Below are positions 1-11,671 of a DNA stretch of 64,000 bases, piece after piece. The DNA is from Wolfiporia cocos (lineage: Eukaryota > Basidiomycota > Agaricomycetes > Polyporales > Phaeolaceae). A program made the position numbers and the translations under genes. The stretch's first letter is position 1; each line of letters opens with the position of its first letter. The DNA is taken from contig JACCLO010000007.1 in assembly GCA_029448655.1 (NCBI GenBank), positions 2,418,001 to 2,482,000 on the forward strand. Direction: 5' to 3'. The notes beneath the pieces were generated by a model, which ran no database searches, was not told where the DNA came from, and saw only the letters and a program-made list of their open reading frames with translations.

Positions 1-429
1 CGACGGAGGCACACAGAGGAGAGGTTGCGTAAGAGGGACACGCCCCAACGTTACAATAACTGTTCTGAGGAGTAAGCCTCAGAACGCTACAGACTATATA
101 CATGATTGGCAACACAGGTGCTACGCCTACCCTGAAGGTGGCCCTACCGCCGCATCAGTAGATAAGATAGCCGCTGTGTACATGTACACTAATCTATAAG
201 TCAGGTGACCATAGGGGAGATCATGTGATAGGGGGACGTAGATACGTGAGTTCGACCCCGGCGTATGGCAATATAGAGGTCACGTGAATTAACCGTGACA
301 AAGTGGCCATGTGACCAGTAGGGGTCAGGTGCCTAGCGATAAGTCCATCCCTATCTTATCTACATCTAAGGTCATGTGTGTACCGTACTATTCTCCCTGC
401 TATGCCACAGAACGTTAAAATCTGTGACA
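1..429 (-). repeat. LTR, truncated by window edge
   Basis: Minus-oriented LTR whose 3' part lies outside the window. The AAAATCTGTGACA end at 417-429 is the reversed form of the usual TGTCACAGA start, and a reversed TATA box (tatatacat) lies near 100. Positions 242-262 carry a tRNA T-arm-like string (GTGAGTTCGACCCCGG). Confidence 0.6.
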
Positions 430-562
430 TATATAATATCAATGCTGAGGCATCTACACCTCTGCTCTAACAATGTGACCCTTGGGGCATGTCCCAGGAC
501 TCACCTTTTGGTTACTACCCTGCATGCTCCATTAGTTTCGCCCATCCGCTACTTCAACATCT

Positions 563-2240
563 TGACACAGATCTACTGTGGGACTCACCAAATACTATTG
601 GACTTGAAGAGTTGAGTAAGCGGAGAGGGAATAGACTGGCAAGCGGAGTTGGAATTGCTCTGATTGCAAGTAAAGAGAATAGAACTGAGGATGCTAGTCA
701 TCAGGACTCTCCCTTATATACATCTCAGGCAGTATGTGCATAAATCCTGCCCTAATGCTTGTCACAGATTTATCTGGGGCTTACAGCATTTTTCCTACGA
801 TTATAGCAATTTACCTGGGATTTATACGTCTAACTACACGTTATCTACGGGTTAACTCCCATTGCCACCACGACAAGCTCTTAACTGGGCTTATCAACCA
901 CACGACCAGCTTACGTAATGCTACGGCACCTTCCGGTCCAATAGCAACGTTACAGCTACGTCATACAGGTCTCGCCCGTCAGAGCAAGACCAGCCACGTC
1001 ATAGATCTTAGATCATAATGATAGGCCGAGCACGGCACGCTCGCATAATAATGTCCACATGTACAAACAGTGCCTCGCGGCCTTGTACTATTGGGTCGGC
1101 CTTCCTGGCTTCCCACCGCCATAAGATCCTCGATCACAATGGCACCTCAGGCGCGCCACGCCTTCGCATAATAATGGCAACACGGCCAAATAGCACTATA
1201 TTAGCATCAAGGCAATATTGCTATAGGCTCGGCCTTCTCGGCCATCTCACGGACTCGGCGTTCTCCAAGTCCCGGGCTTCTGCCATCACGGCGTTGCCCA
1301 AACACCGGTCCTCGCCTCACGGCTAAGACCACCATATGTTCCGGTAACCTTCCGGCCCGGACATACCACATGCTACGGAGCCTGCTGGCCCAATAGCATT
1401 ACGACCTCGGCGTTCCGCCTTGGTCAGCACACGATGACCGGCCAATCGCCATTATACCTCACGGTATCCGGCAACCGGCATCCCTTATACCCGGGCTGCG
1501 CCCGCATTCACATGTCCATCTAACAATGAGACCACACGCTCTCTCTTTACCATTGGCTCGGCCATTACCGGCGGGTCACGGCCTTTGTAGAGTAGTCGTA
1601 CCACTTGGTCGCCCTTATGGCAACCAAGCCCACACTCCTTATCGGGCATGCACTATACAGTAGCACATGACCCGTTAATATGTGTATATAAGTAGGGCCT
1701 TGACGGCCTATAACCTTAGTTCTATTCTTCTCGGCGTACGCCGTAGAAGAACCTCCTACCTCCTATAGCGTCTGATAACCTCTACCTCACCTAAGTCGCC
1801 TTAGTTCATCGCAAGGATACTGGCTTGGTGAGTCCCACAGAACCATCTGTGTCAATGCTAAGAGGTCTGTGCGCTGGTAATGGTGACACAGCTAAGTCTG
1901 TTACACCTTGAAACAGCCAATAGGATCTCATGTACCTAGATGTGGGTCCGTATTTGCAGATGGTGGCTGCCAGTATGAGTAAGTGTAGTACCTATTGTAA
2001 TAACAATGACATAGCCCAGTACTGGGATATGAGTAAGATGTGTGATCTCGGAGGTTAGCCCACTGAGTAATGAGGTATGACTACCACGTTATGTACACAT
2101 TGTTAGGCGCAGTGTACGTGTCTGCCGGAGCTACCCAGGATAACTACTTGAGTATCAGTTATCATACAGATATCCTAGAATAACTCGTAGAAACCCAGGA
2201 AAAATAGGGAAAAATAGCGGAAAAATACCACTTTGTGACA
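563..2240 (-). repeat. Solo LTR, split by a nested LTR
   Basis: Begins TGACACAG and ends CTTTGTGACA. Flanked by the 5-bp duplication CATCT (558-562 and 2241-2245). About 578 bp once the 760-1854 insertion is removed. Internal blocks such as the repeated tcgggatatgagtaa-like motif match the LTR of the intact element at 10933-11632, so it is an older relative. Confidence 0.85.
760..1854 (+). repeat. Solo LTR, long family
   Basis: Starts TGTCACAGATT and ends with a CACAGA/TCTGTG hairpin plus TCA. Flanked by ATGCT (755-759 and 1855-1859). TATA box near 1682. About 95% identical by eye to the partial LTR starting at 63629. It is nested in the 563-2240 LTR and therefore younger. Confidence 0.9.
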
Positions 2241-2359
2241 CATCTGACTAGACTCATCTCCTTGCCTTAGAGCTTAGAATTCAAGCATTAGGGCATAAGC
2301 ACATAGTGTCACAGATCTGGGACATTTAACTATTTTTCCCATATTTTTAGCTATTTTTC

Positions 2360-3267
2360 TGTCACAGATTTATTCGTGCAGCCCCCATTTTAGCCCTCCA
2401 GACCCCTATACTCGGGTACTAGGCTTATAACTAAAGGTGCTACAGCATCCCAAAAGTTATCGAATCACGTGACCTACTGAATTGAGGTCACATGACCTAC
2501 CAACTTTCTAGATTAGATAGCGGCACTAGGCACCCCCATAGGCACCTTGTCAGGTGTTCAAGATCTTATCTGGTTAAGGACTTAGTCGTCAAAGGCCTCG
2601 TGAGGCATGACATCATCAAGAGTCCATGGTAACCCACATCATCATGACATCAGGGCCCATACAGGTCCAGTCTATGACATCAGGCTTATATTTAGAAGCC
2701 TATACTTAGCAGGTCCAATTACAGGGCTGAAACCTATCTACATAGTTACCCCTCCCACAGGTATTACATATATCAAAGAGGCCAGAACTATATAATATCG
2801 TCGTCTAGACCACAGATCCACTATGACATCACACATGATGCGGTTCTGAGGTCATTACTTACAAACCAATGCTAACAATAGCATTTACCTTACAAACCAG
2901 GCTAAAAGATAGACAAGGTACCTGATTGCACCACTATCACACCATTATGATGCCATTACAGGCAATTATGACATGACCATATGCACACAGACCACCTACC
3001 ATTTAGGGTAGACACTTCTACCAGTAGTACAAGGTCTCAGACATGTATATAACCAGGTGGTCTAAGGTCTAAAACCTTAGACTCAATATTCTAAGCATTC
3101 TACTATGAGTGTTGGGGGTGTTTCCCCTTTTCCTATTTCCTCTCCACCCTTTACCTCTTTGCCACCTGCTTGCCTTGAATAAGCCACTTCCTAGTTGGTT
3201 TGCAGCCTAAGTCTAGTGCGACAAGCTTGAACCTTAGGGATAAGATGTCACAAGGAGATCCATGACA
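2360..3267 (+). repeat. Solo LTR, GTCAC-hairpin family
   Basis: TGTCACAG start and CATGACA end, flanked by TTTTC (2355-2359 and 3268-3272). Same family as 60999-61710 (shared block of paired tracts CCACCTGCTTGCC and TTGAATAAGCC). Its U5 ends GTCAC...TGAC, a hairpin unlike the CACAG/CTGTG type. Confidence 0.88.
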
Positions 3268-3564
3268 TTTTCCTGGGTTCATACAAGTTGCTATACAGTT
3301 ATCTTATAGTTAACTACACATGCTGATATGCCAACGCATATCTAAGGGTTACAGCTTATGTCATGAGCATCTAAGGATAGACATGTCCACGTAGCATAAC
3401 AACATGTACATAACATGCTAGTGATAGCTACTATGTCAGTGGCCCATGGATTATCACAAGCTAGTTACACTGCATTACTCATATCCCAATACCAGTATAT
3501 GTCATACTGCTTACTATGCTTATCAATCCTATGTAGCCACAACAACAATGTGGACCCACCAGTC

Positions 3565-4710
3565 TGACACAGACTACTCACGTCTGTGGGACCGGCCCAG
3601 CCGGGGACTCGAACAACGCCCTCTGTTACGGATCGAATATCCGTTCAGCTGAAATAACCGAGTCGAGTTACTCAGTGTGTTGAATAGCACACTATTCGTC
3701 GGACTCTGCAGAGTCGAGCGTCGATATACTAGCTGCAGGCTTTATTGGTTCAAGCCCTTGAGAACGAGTATAAGATCCTTGTAATTCAACAAGGTCGAGC
3801 TGAGGAACTCGACCAGTATTTACAGCAGGGTTTTTATACTACGATTCGGTAATCGGGGTCATAGTGTCCTTGGTACTGCTACCACTAAGTCCATAAGGCT
3901 AGTACGCTAAGACGACTAAGCTGAAATGTTGCGGTTGAGCGCAACAGTGGCTGAAACGTAGAAGCTATGTGGTTAGACACAAGATATCAGCTAGAACCTG
4001 ATACGCTACGAGACTATGGGCATAGGGCTGTTGTACATGAAACGAGGGTCGCTGGTTGAACAGGGGACCCTAAAAGTAAACGCGCGGTAACGCGGTTGAA
4101 CGCTAAGTCCTCTCTTCCAGTGAGGCGTCAAAGATATTCAGAATTGAACGGACCGTAACACCCTCAGGCACAAGTAGACAGAGCAGTGGTGAACGTCACA
4201 CATGAACCGCTGCCCAGGTGGGACTACTGAAAGTAGTCCACCGGGAACACCAAAGGTGCTCTACATGGGTACGGCTACTGCTAAGTCGACATGCCCCAGA
4301 CTAGCGAGTACGAGAGTGCAGAGTGCGTCAGGGTGACAGGGGTGGCCAGCACACAGAGAGGTAAGCAGAGAGGGGCTTTCACCCATTGTCTAGAATCCTC
4401 AAGATGGAGAGTAAGCTCCATCTTGTCGTACGTTATATACATGAGTGACTATACTACTAGCCCGGCCCTAAACTACTTGTGTTGTGCGCAGTAACTATGG
4501 AGCCATGTGACTAGGGGCGCTATGTACACTACATGTGACCGTGGTGTGAGTACCTGAGGCACGCGCTACCCTACAGCGCTAATCTACAGGTCAGGTGGCA
4601 TGATAAGATAACATAGGGCGACTTATGGGAAACAGGAGCGATAACGACTTAGCCCCGCACCTAGGGGCGCTTCCTCTAACCTGTAAGGGATGTCCAAACG
4701 TTCTGTGACA
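3565..4710 (-). repeat. Solo LTR with a hairpin-rich insert
   Basis: TGACACAG start and TTCTGTGACA end. Near-duplication CAGTC (3560-3564) and CAGTT (4711-4715), one base apart. Related to the 583-bp LTR at 52479-53061 but enlarged by about 650 bp (3612-4285) between the U5 end and the transcription-start region. Confidence 0.78.
3612..4285. other. Hairpin-rich structured insert, copy 1
   Basis: A chain of short inverted repeats: GACTCTGCAGAGTC, GGTCGAG/CTCGACC, GTTGCG/CGCAAC, AGGGTC/GACCCT and GGACTAC/GTAGTCC. No long reading frame spans it. A diverged copy lies at about 29960-30575 with the same order of blocks, and several stems stay paired despite base changes. I do not recognise the family. 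It could be an RNA domain of the LTR or an independent small element. Confidence 0.55.
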
Positions 4711-4930
4711 CAGTTCAAACCTGCTTTCTTACTGGCTTGGCCATCACCAGTGAGCATGGGCTATTAGATAGTAGGGACTTCAACATCTGGTGCATTACGG
4801 TGCACAGACCTCTTCGTTCAGGGCAGGCCTCTTGCTGCCACTCTACACACATGTATATAAGCCTAAAAACTGGGACTTACATTCCCCAGTTCTAATCTCT
4901 TTACAATGCTAGTTCCCTCTCAGTCCTAGC

Positions 4931-5484
4931 TGTCACAGAACATTGTGACGTTGCCCCAGTTATTTTACAGGGCTACTACAGCAAGCATAACCCCCAGTAC
5001 CATAGGCACTCCCTTGCATCATCCTGCTGACACCATACTTAATGCCAGACCAAGTAGATATAGCACTCCAGGGTAGTGTGTGCTTGTCATTACCTATGTC
5101 ACGGTCACTCTTAGTTACATGTAGCATTACTCATGGTCACCTTAGTTACAAAGTTGCACAGACCCGTACTTTAGGGTATACCCTAGCACTCTCCACACAT
5201 GTATATAAGCATCATAAGATGGGTCTTACAACCCATCTTTGAGATTCTCAGCAACTGGGCTTAGGCCCCTGTCTTGAGCTCTGATCTGTGTGCACTTGTG
5301 TTGTACACCCCCTGTATTGTCTGGTTGTGTGCCATCCTCTGGCGGTATGACTGCAGCTCAGTGTTAGGGCTTTAGGCTACCCGTTTGCACCTCGTCGTAC
5401 ACCCTCTGCCACTACTAGATGTAGCTTGCCAGGTGTTAGGGATCCCCAGCTGTGCTGGTCCCAGTCTCAGGTAAGACTGTGTCA
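4931..5484 (+). repeat. Solo LTR
   Basis: TGTCACAGAAC start and CTGTGTCA end, flanked by CTAGC (4926-4930 and 5485-5489). TATA box near 5203. U5 hairpin CAGTCT/AGACTG next to the end. Related to the 5707, 5681 and 8641 LTRs. Confidence 0.88.
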
Positions 5485-5680
5485 CTAGCACGAGCATCTT
5501 CCCTCACATCCAAAAACCCTCAAGCATGTTATCAGTGAGTCCCACAGACATTCTGTGTCGCATAGGCTCGACACAAGCCAGTGAGTCTGTGTCACAGGTA
5601 CAACTTGAGGAGTGCAGTCACTGCAGTGTGATTTATATGTGTTGACCTAAGTATACAGCTACAGTTGCCAAAATCAAGTA

Positions 5681-6685
5681 TGTCACAGATTTTGGTAAAA
5701 GGGTACTGTCACAGAATGGACCTGAGGGTCGTCTAACATCCCTCACTATAGTTGTATGAGCACCACTGTATGTGCGCGTGCTCCTCTCACTCTTGTTACC
5801 TTCTCGTCGTGCCCTAGATACCGTATAGACCACCTGACCAGTAGATTAGTGCTGTAGGATAGTGTGTGTACCAGGTACTCACATGATGGTTACCACTTTG
5901 TTACATGTAGTGTAGCATCACAGTCACTCATAGTTACATGCATACTGGCCATGACTTTAGGGTAGCCCGCCTCACTCTCTCGCACATGTATATAAGATGT
6001 ATCAAGATGGGGCTTACTCTCTATCTTTAGGATTCTCGACAACTGGGCTTGGCCCCTCTCTTACTCCTCTCTGTGTGCGTCTCTGCCCCAGGGGCCCCAT
6101 GTGTCTTGCTAGTCTGGGTGCAACTTGCTATGTCAGCATACACTAGGGAATGACACAGCACCCCAATGTAGCCTCTGTGCTTACCACTAGTGCATACACT
6201 CGCCAGCTCGCTGGGCACTGGAATCACCCCTGCTATGGCAGGTCCCACAGATGGGTATGTCTATGTCAGGTACCCCCCCCTGTCTCGAACCAGTGATGTC
6301 AGGGAAGTAGGTCACATGCCCATTGTATGGACAGTTGTAGTGTAGTGTAACGGTACAGGTAGCCTACCCCGCTCCGGTCACATGGTCTGTAACTTAGATA
6401 CCTAGCACATGACTGAGAAGTGCTCAGCATACACACAGACCCTGCCTTTAGGGCGGGTCTTTAGTAGCTAGCTAGTGTGCGCCGCATGTACTTAAGTTGC
6501 GATGCTCTGGGGCTTACTCCCCATAGTTGTTATTCTAGTCGATGGGGCCAGTCCCCCTTAGCTTGACTTCTAGGCGTGCTCATCTGAGTCTCACCTCATC
6601 GGAACTTTTATGGCATTGTACCCCTGTTTGTGTTATGGGGAGAGGATTTGGAGATATCGCGGTGCGTCTATGTCACTTTGTGACA
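5681..6685 (+). repeat. Solo LTR split by a nested LTR
   Basis: TGTCACAGATT start. Ends in the perfect hairpin TGTCAC-TTT-GTGACA, flanked by AAGTA (5676-5680 and 6686-6690). About 438 bp without the 5707-6268 insertion. Confidence 0.82.
5707..6268 (+). repeat. Solo LTR
   Basis: TGTCACAGAAT start and CTATGTCA end, flanked by GGTAC (5702-5706 and 6269-6273). TATA box CATGTATATAAG at about 5984. Length 562 bp, matching the LTR at 8641-26976 after removal of Plavaka 1. Confidence 0.88.
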
Positions 6686-6690
6686 AAGTA

Positions 6691-7124
6691 TCAATGTGCC
6701 ATAACCAATTTGCAGGCTGTATTTAGTATATTTTGATATATATTGATTAGTAATTGCACATCTTCTGACACAACAACTCTAGTTTAGTCAATAACCACTC
6801 AATCGATCCTGAACTGATGAGACAAGCCAATGCTAACTCACTGGTAACCTTGCTTAGAGGGGAGGAGAGTGAGTAGTAATTGAGTAAGAGAGCAGGTAAG
6901 TTGAGGGGCATGTTAGGCTGGAGTGAACAAGTGAATAGAATTGGGGACTTAGTGCTCCAGTATGCTGTCTTACATATATGCTTGTGTGGGAGGGCCTGTA
7001 TTAGGACCAGAGCTTGCTCAAAGGTGAGTTAGTACCTAGAATACTAGAGTTTTAATACAAACAGAGTCTGAAGAGACTCTGTCTGTGGACTGCATTACTT
7101 ATACTGCTACTGTACCTACTTAAC
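6691..7124. other. LTR-like sequence, no gene
   Basis: From 6766 the sequence opens TGACACAAC and carries a reversed TATA-like tract (catatatgc near 6972), so it resembles the left part of a minus LTR. I could not find its other end or a target duplication. Confidence 0.35.
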
Positions 7125-8623
7125 TGTCACAGATTTATCTGTGACTAGCATTTTTCCGCGAATTATAGCATTTTATCCGGTATTTCTACATCCAGCTACA
7201 GGTTATCCAGGAGTTATCCCAATTGCCAACCCTTATTGCTTATGTAACCGCTCAAATGCGCTACTTAATAATCATGACTAAGCATAACACGCTAGTCAGG
7301 ATGTCACAGATTTTGTGGCATGTTTTAATGTAATACCCCCTCCTAGGCTCGAACCTAGGACTTCACGTTCTAGTAGTCACATGACCAGTGCAGCGTAGTG
7401 TAGCGGTATAACACAACCTGTCCGTCAGGACATACGGTCACGTGATCCACTACTTACATAATATGTACGCGTGACCTTTAAGGGCACGCACAGACCATGC
7501 CATTAGGGCAGGCCCTTCATTAGGTAGTGGCTGGTCTGTACGTATATAAAGTAGACGTCTGAGGTCTTACAACCTCAGACTGATCAATCTCGACAATGGA
7601 TGTGTACTCTCAACATCATACTGCGTGCTAGACTGGGACTGCCTCTGGTGACTACGCCGTCACTATGCCCTAGACTCTCTATCTTGGAGTCTACCTAGTC
7701 AGCCCATGCGACGTTACCTCGTCGTCAACACCTTCAACGTTAGTAGAAGGGGTTAGGGCATAAACATGTACGTATGACACATTCTGTGTCACAGGACTCA
7801 TGCATCATTCCAATGTCATAGCTACAGTCATCACGGCCCCAGCTCCAGACCTATGACCATGTAGCAACGTCACTATCAGCAACCACCAATGGTATTGCAT
7901 CATAGTCCAGACTTAGCTACGTCATCGCTATGTCAATCGGTCCAGCCCTTCAGGCCAGACCATGACATCATCAGGTCCTAGACCATAATGATATCATTGA
8001 GCATGTCAGGCTCATGCAACCATGACACCATAGCATAATAATAGCCAGAAGGCATTATCACTATTGGTCCAGCACTCATGGACCACCTCTGGACCCAGGA
8101 AAAGCCAAGTCCCAGACAACCTAGCCTCCTGGCCCAGTAGTCCCTGGCCTCTAGGCCACCTCATCATAGCTACTCATAGCCAATGGCATTACCAACTTGG
8201 CACTCTGCTGAGTCATCCCACAGATATGGCCTATGGCATATCTTGCTCAAAGTACTGGTCCACCGGCCTTCTCTATACCTGGGCTGCGGCCATATTCACA
8301 TGTCCACCTAACAGTGGAATGACACACTCTCTCATTTACGATTGGTCCGGCAATTACCGGCAGACCACAGCCTTTGTAAAGTAGCACATGTCTGTATGGC
8401 CCCTAGGGCATACAATCACATTCGTTCTAGGACACACTTACTAATACAGTAGCACATGACCTCTTCATGTATTTATTTAAGATGGAGCTTGACACTCACA
8501 ATCTTTAGTTCTATTCTTCTCGGCTTGTGCTGTAGAAGCACCTCTCACCCTGCTGTGCTTGATTTACTACCTCTCTTCCTCACCTTTGGGTTAGGCAGTG
8601 AGTCCCACAGTAGATCTGTGTCA
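7125..8623 (+). repeat. Solo LTR, long family, split
   Basis: TGTCACAGATTTATCTGTGA start (itself a hairpin) and CCCACAG...CTGTGTCA end, flanked by TTAAC (7120-7124 and 8624-8628). About 1,004 bp without the 7302-7791 insertion. Contains the repeated ATGACATCA-type blocks of the long family (compare 760-1854). Confidence 0.87.
7302..7791 (+). repeat. Solo LTR, 490-bp family
   Basis: TGTCACAGATTTTG start. Ends in the hairpin TGACACA-TTC-TGTGTCA, flanked by CAGGA (7297-7301 and 7792-7796). Near-identical to 51293-51782. Carries an antisense tRNA T-arm-like string at 7343-7360 (CCTAGGCTCGAACCTAGG). Confidence 0.9.
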
Positions 8624-9370
8624 TTAACTGTACATATTTATGTCGCAGAACGTCCCATAGGGGAATATGTACAACCCTCACTTGGTCCTGCAGCACGTGT
8701 TCTGCCTGTGCCCCTCACCACTCTCCATGTCTCACCCTTAGATACCGTTACTAGACATCTGACCCAGTAGATAGGTCCTCCAGGGAAGTGCACATCACGG
8801 ACACTCACATCACGGTCACAGCATGTACACTCAGTGTTACCTTAGTTACCTACAGCACTGCCTCATGCCATTCTGCACACAGGCCTCTACTTTAGGGCCA
8901 GCTCAGTAGTCTACATGCTCATGTACATAATCTACAGTGGATGAGATCTTACACCCAGTGAAAATCCGGAGTATTTAAAGATATCTAAATGATTCTGGAT
9001 GTATCTAAATGTAACTGCTAAGGTTCGATGTAACGAAATATATCCAGTGTAATCGAAATGTATTCGTCGTATCATGTGACCTACTAAGTAGATTGACGTA
9101 TGCCAATGAACGACAGATCTGATGTTTAAGTCTGCGTAACGTTAACGCAGATGTAGGGGGGTTTTGTATGGCTCCGTACATAGGCTTCCATTAGCATGCT
9201 GATGTCGTTACGTTTTTTTGTTGCTTACACTATCTTGCTGCACTACCGTTCGTACATTCCTCCTTACCCTGCTTTGTATACAACCCCCTACTTCCAATAA
9301 ATTGTCGAGACAACACGATGCCTCGAGAATCTGTATACAAGATAGATGATTAAGTCTATTTTTGTGGCTG

Positions 9371-9916
9371 TAGTCGACTATGCGAAAAGAGGGGCTTGCC
9401 TTTTGTGGGCAAAACTACCTACTGCACACATGCCAAGTATTGCAGAGAAGACGCCGCAAGGAGAAGAGCTGAGAATAATGCTCAGAATGTATTCTTTGAG
9501 GGTGGGGTAGATTTGCATTCTGCTCAGGGAGAGCGCACGTCATTATGTCAATTTTAATGGCACCAGCCGCAACGCAGATATTGATATTAATAAATAAGGA
9601 GGTGTCAAACAAAGAGAGTGATGATAGGAATTGGGAAAACGTTGATAAAAACAACGATTCCTACACTGACCGTGAGTTTTGTCATTGTAGATACTGCGAA
9701 CGATATTGATTTTTTGCAGAAGACATACCGGAGGGCGTTGGCCACGCAATTGCACCGCAAGAAGACGAGCCCATGAATATGGAGCTACAACAAAAAGACC
9801 AGGAGGTGGCTGAGGTAGTGGAGCCCATTTTTGAGGTATGCAAAAAGCCTGCGGCACCGGTATAGTGACCTTAGAGACTTGCCCTGCAGCAATCCAAAGT
9901 CATAGACACCCGCGAC
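9371..9916 (+). other. Probable 5' exons of the Plavaka 1 transposase
   Basis: Two open stretches look coding. About 9386-9500 reads GLPFVGKTTYCTHAKYC and continues with charged residues. About 9720-9833 reads DIPEGVGHAIAPQ and then an acidic run, ending at a GTATGC donor-like site. Exon borders are guesses. Their place just upstream of the transposase body makes them likely N-terminal exons. Confidence 0.4.
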
Positions 9917-10932
9917 TTGCATGAGCACCCTGTAGCGCAGCCTACCTCAAATCACGTGCAACTTCCTAACCCAGGCGTGGGGGTGTGCGACCCTACTCAG
10001 GACGCTGGTAGTATTGCAGATATCACAGCTGCGGAAGAAGAGGATGAGGAGCGATTGCTTTTTGGGCATCTAGCTATGGATCTCCCTGTTGGCCTGCTGG
10101 ATGAATTGAGCCTAGATGATGACTCTGGCACTCAACTTGGCGACAACTTCAACCCATCCTCTGAAGATCTCGGCATTCCTGACCAGATAACTCTAAAGGA
10201 TCTGCGTGATACTGTGGGCATGCAGCATCTCCTTAGAAGTTCAAGGCTGGAAGACGAAATAGCTGACCCCGGAGTACTCGAGCACATTCGAAATCCCCCT
10301 ACCGAGCTCGTCAACATTGATGACCCTGTTATAACTCTGTCAATCGAAGTCTACTTAGGATTGGACTACGTCGCTCAGGAACATTACAATCTCGTTCACA
10401 GAGCTGTAGCTCGATGCCCTCCTCACATTGAAATGCTCTCATTCTCTGAGGTTAAGGCCAAAGTGGCCGAGATCACCGGAATTATTGCTCTGAAGCACAA
10501 CGTGTGTATCAGCAGCTGTATGGCGTTCACAGGAATATATAGCGACCTTCTTATTTGCTCGTACTGCGGGGAAAATCACTATGTCGAAAAACACGTTAGG
10601 AGAAAACGTGTCAATGTACCAAGAAAACAAATGACTACTATACCTATAGGTCCGGTATTACAAGCCATGCGCCGTTCTGTGGTCAGCTCAGAGGGTGCCA
10701 ACTACCATTCCAAAATCACTAGGAAGGTACTCAGATCTCTCCTCACCAACGACTCCATTATTCCAGAATATACCGACTTTGTACATGGTGAGGATTACCT
10801 CAATGCTTGCGATAAGGGCGACATCGGAGATGACGACATCGTGCTCATGTTCTCCATGGACGGTGCAAAGCTCTATGCATGTAAGCAATCCGATTGCTGG
10901 GTGTATATGTGGGTATTATTGGACTACGCGCC
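9917..10932 (+). pseudogene. Plavaka transposase, 5' part, cut by Ty3 insertion
   Basis: Open frame entered from an upstream exon (the first codon here is TTG, so this is not the start). It encodes the N-terminal half of a Plavaka-family transposase, which cuts and pastes the element through an RNase H-like catalytic core. Visible marks are a cysteine cluster (CISSCMAF then CSYCGE) and the block FSMDGAKLYACKQSDCW, whose aspartate is a likely catalytic residue. It aligns along its whole length with the Plavaka 2 copy on the minus strand. The frame is broken after LLDYAP by the retrotransposon at 10933 and resumes exactly at 20886 once one copy of the duplicated GCGCC is removed. Confidence 0.85.
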
Positions 10933-11632
10933 TGACACAGACTAGACTGTGGGACTCACACTATAACCTTATAAACGACTTCAAGAGGTTGTTGAAGGTT
11001 GGTGAGGAGACTAGTGGGCGCAAGCAGAGATGTTATGTGACTGTGCGAATGCAGAGAACAAATCTAAGGCTTATCCGCAGTGATAGCCCTACTTATATAC
11101 ATGCTTTGTTTGGTTACCGGTAAGGGAGCCAAACATGAAGGTGGTCTGTGCGCAGACATAACTAATATGGTTAAGTCGTAAACTACAGTAGACCATGTGC
11201 GCCGGTAAAGGCCGCACCAGTAAGAGCGTTTGTTTGGACCGTAGGTCCATGTTGTGGAAGTGGCTGTAACTTCGTTAGTAAGCCATGCATGTGATTCTTA
11301 TATTCCGGTATCGGGATATGAGTAATCGTTTAGGGCATTGGCATGTGATAACGAGCGGGCCGCTTATCCAATTGTACTGACATAGCCCGGTATCAGGATA
11401 TGAGTAAGGCGCGTGACACCGGAGGTTAGTCCGCTGAGTCATTGACGCGTACAAGCGTGTTGTGTACGTGTTGTTATGACAAGTGGACGTATACCGCGTT
11501 GTGTACGTGTTGTTTGGTTGCGTGTACGTGTAGACGGGCGCTTAGCAGCGTAAATGTCTACAAGGTCGTAGAAATACCAGATAAATAGGTAAAAATACGG
11601 GAAAAATAGTGGCATGTCCCAAATCTGTGACA
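10933..11632 (-). repeat. 3' LTR of the intact Ty3 element
   Basis: 700 bp, TG...CA in the minus direction. Compared with the 5' LTR it differs only at 11395 (A against G at 20643) and 11527 (C against T at 20775), read on the plus strand. Confidence 0.97.
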
Positions 11633-11635
11633 TTA

Positions 11636-11645
11636 CCCCCTCTTC
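11636..11645 (-). other. Polypurine tract
   Basis: On the minus strand reads GAAGAGGGGG, three bases before the 3' LTR. This is the usual position of the plus-strand primer. The same GAGGGGGTAA context precedes the LTR end at 59300, an older relative. Confidence 0.85.
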
Positions 11646-11671
11646 AGGTTTCATTGTCCCTAATGGAACGA

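Larger units (their letters stand above)
2307..5560 (+). repeat. Solo LTR split by three nested LTRs
   Basis: Start TGTCACAGATC at 2307 and end CTGTGTCG at 5560 (last base A changed to G), flanked by CATAG (2302-2306 and 5561-5565). Holds the insertions at 2360-3267, 3565-4710 and 4931-5484, leaving about 631 bp of its own sequence. TATA box near 4855. Confidence 0.8.
430..5594 (+). repeat. Remnants of an outer LTR
   Basis: When nested insertions are removed, segments 430-562, 2246-2306 and 5566-5594 join into one stretch. It resembles the R-U5 part of a plus-strand LTR (GGGGCATGTCCC box, final GTGAGTCTGTGTCA). Its start would lie left of the window or under the 1-429 LTR. The boundaries are inferred. 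Confidence 0.35.
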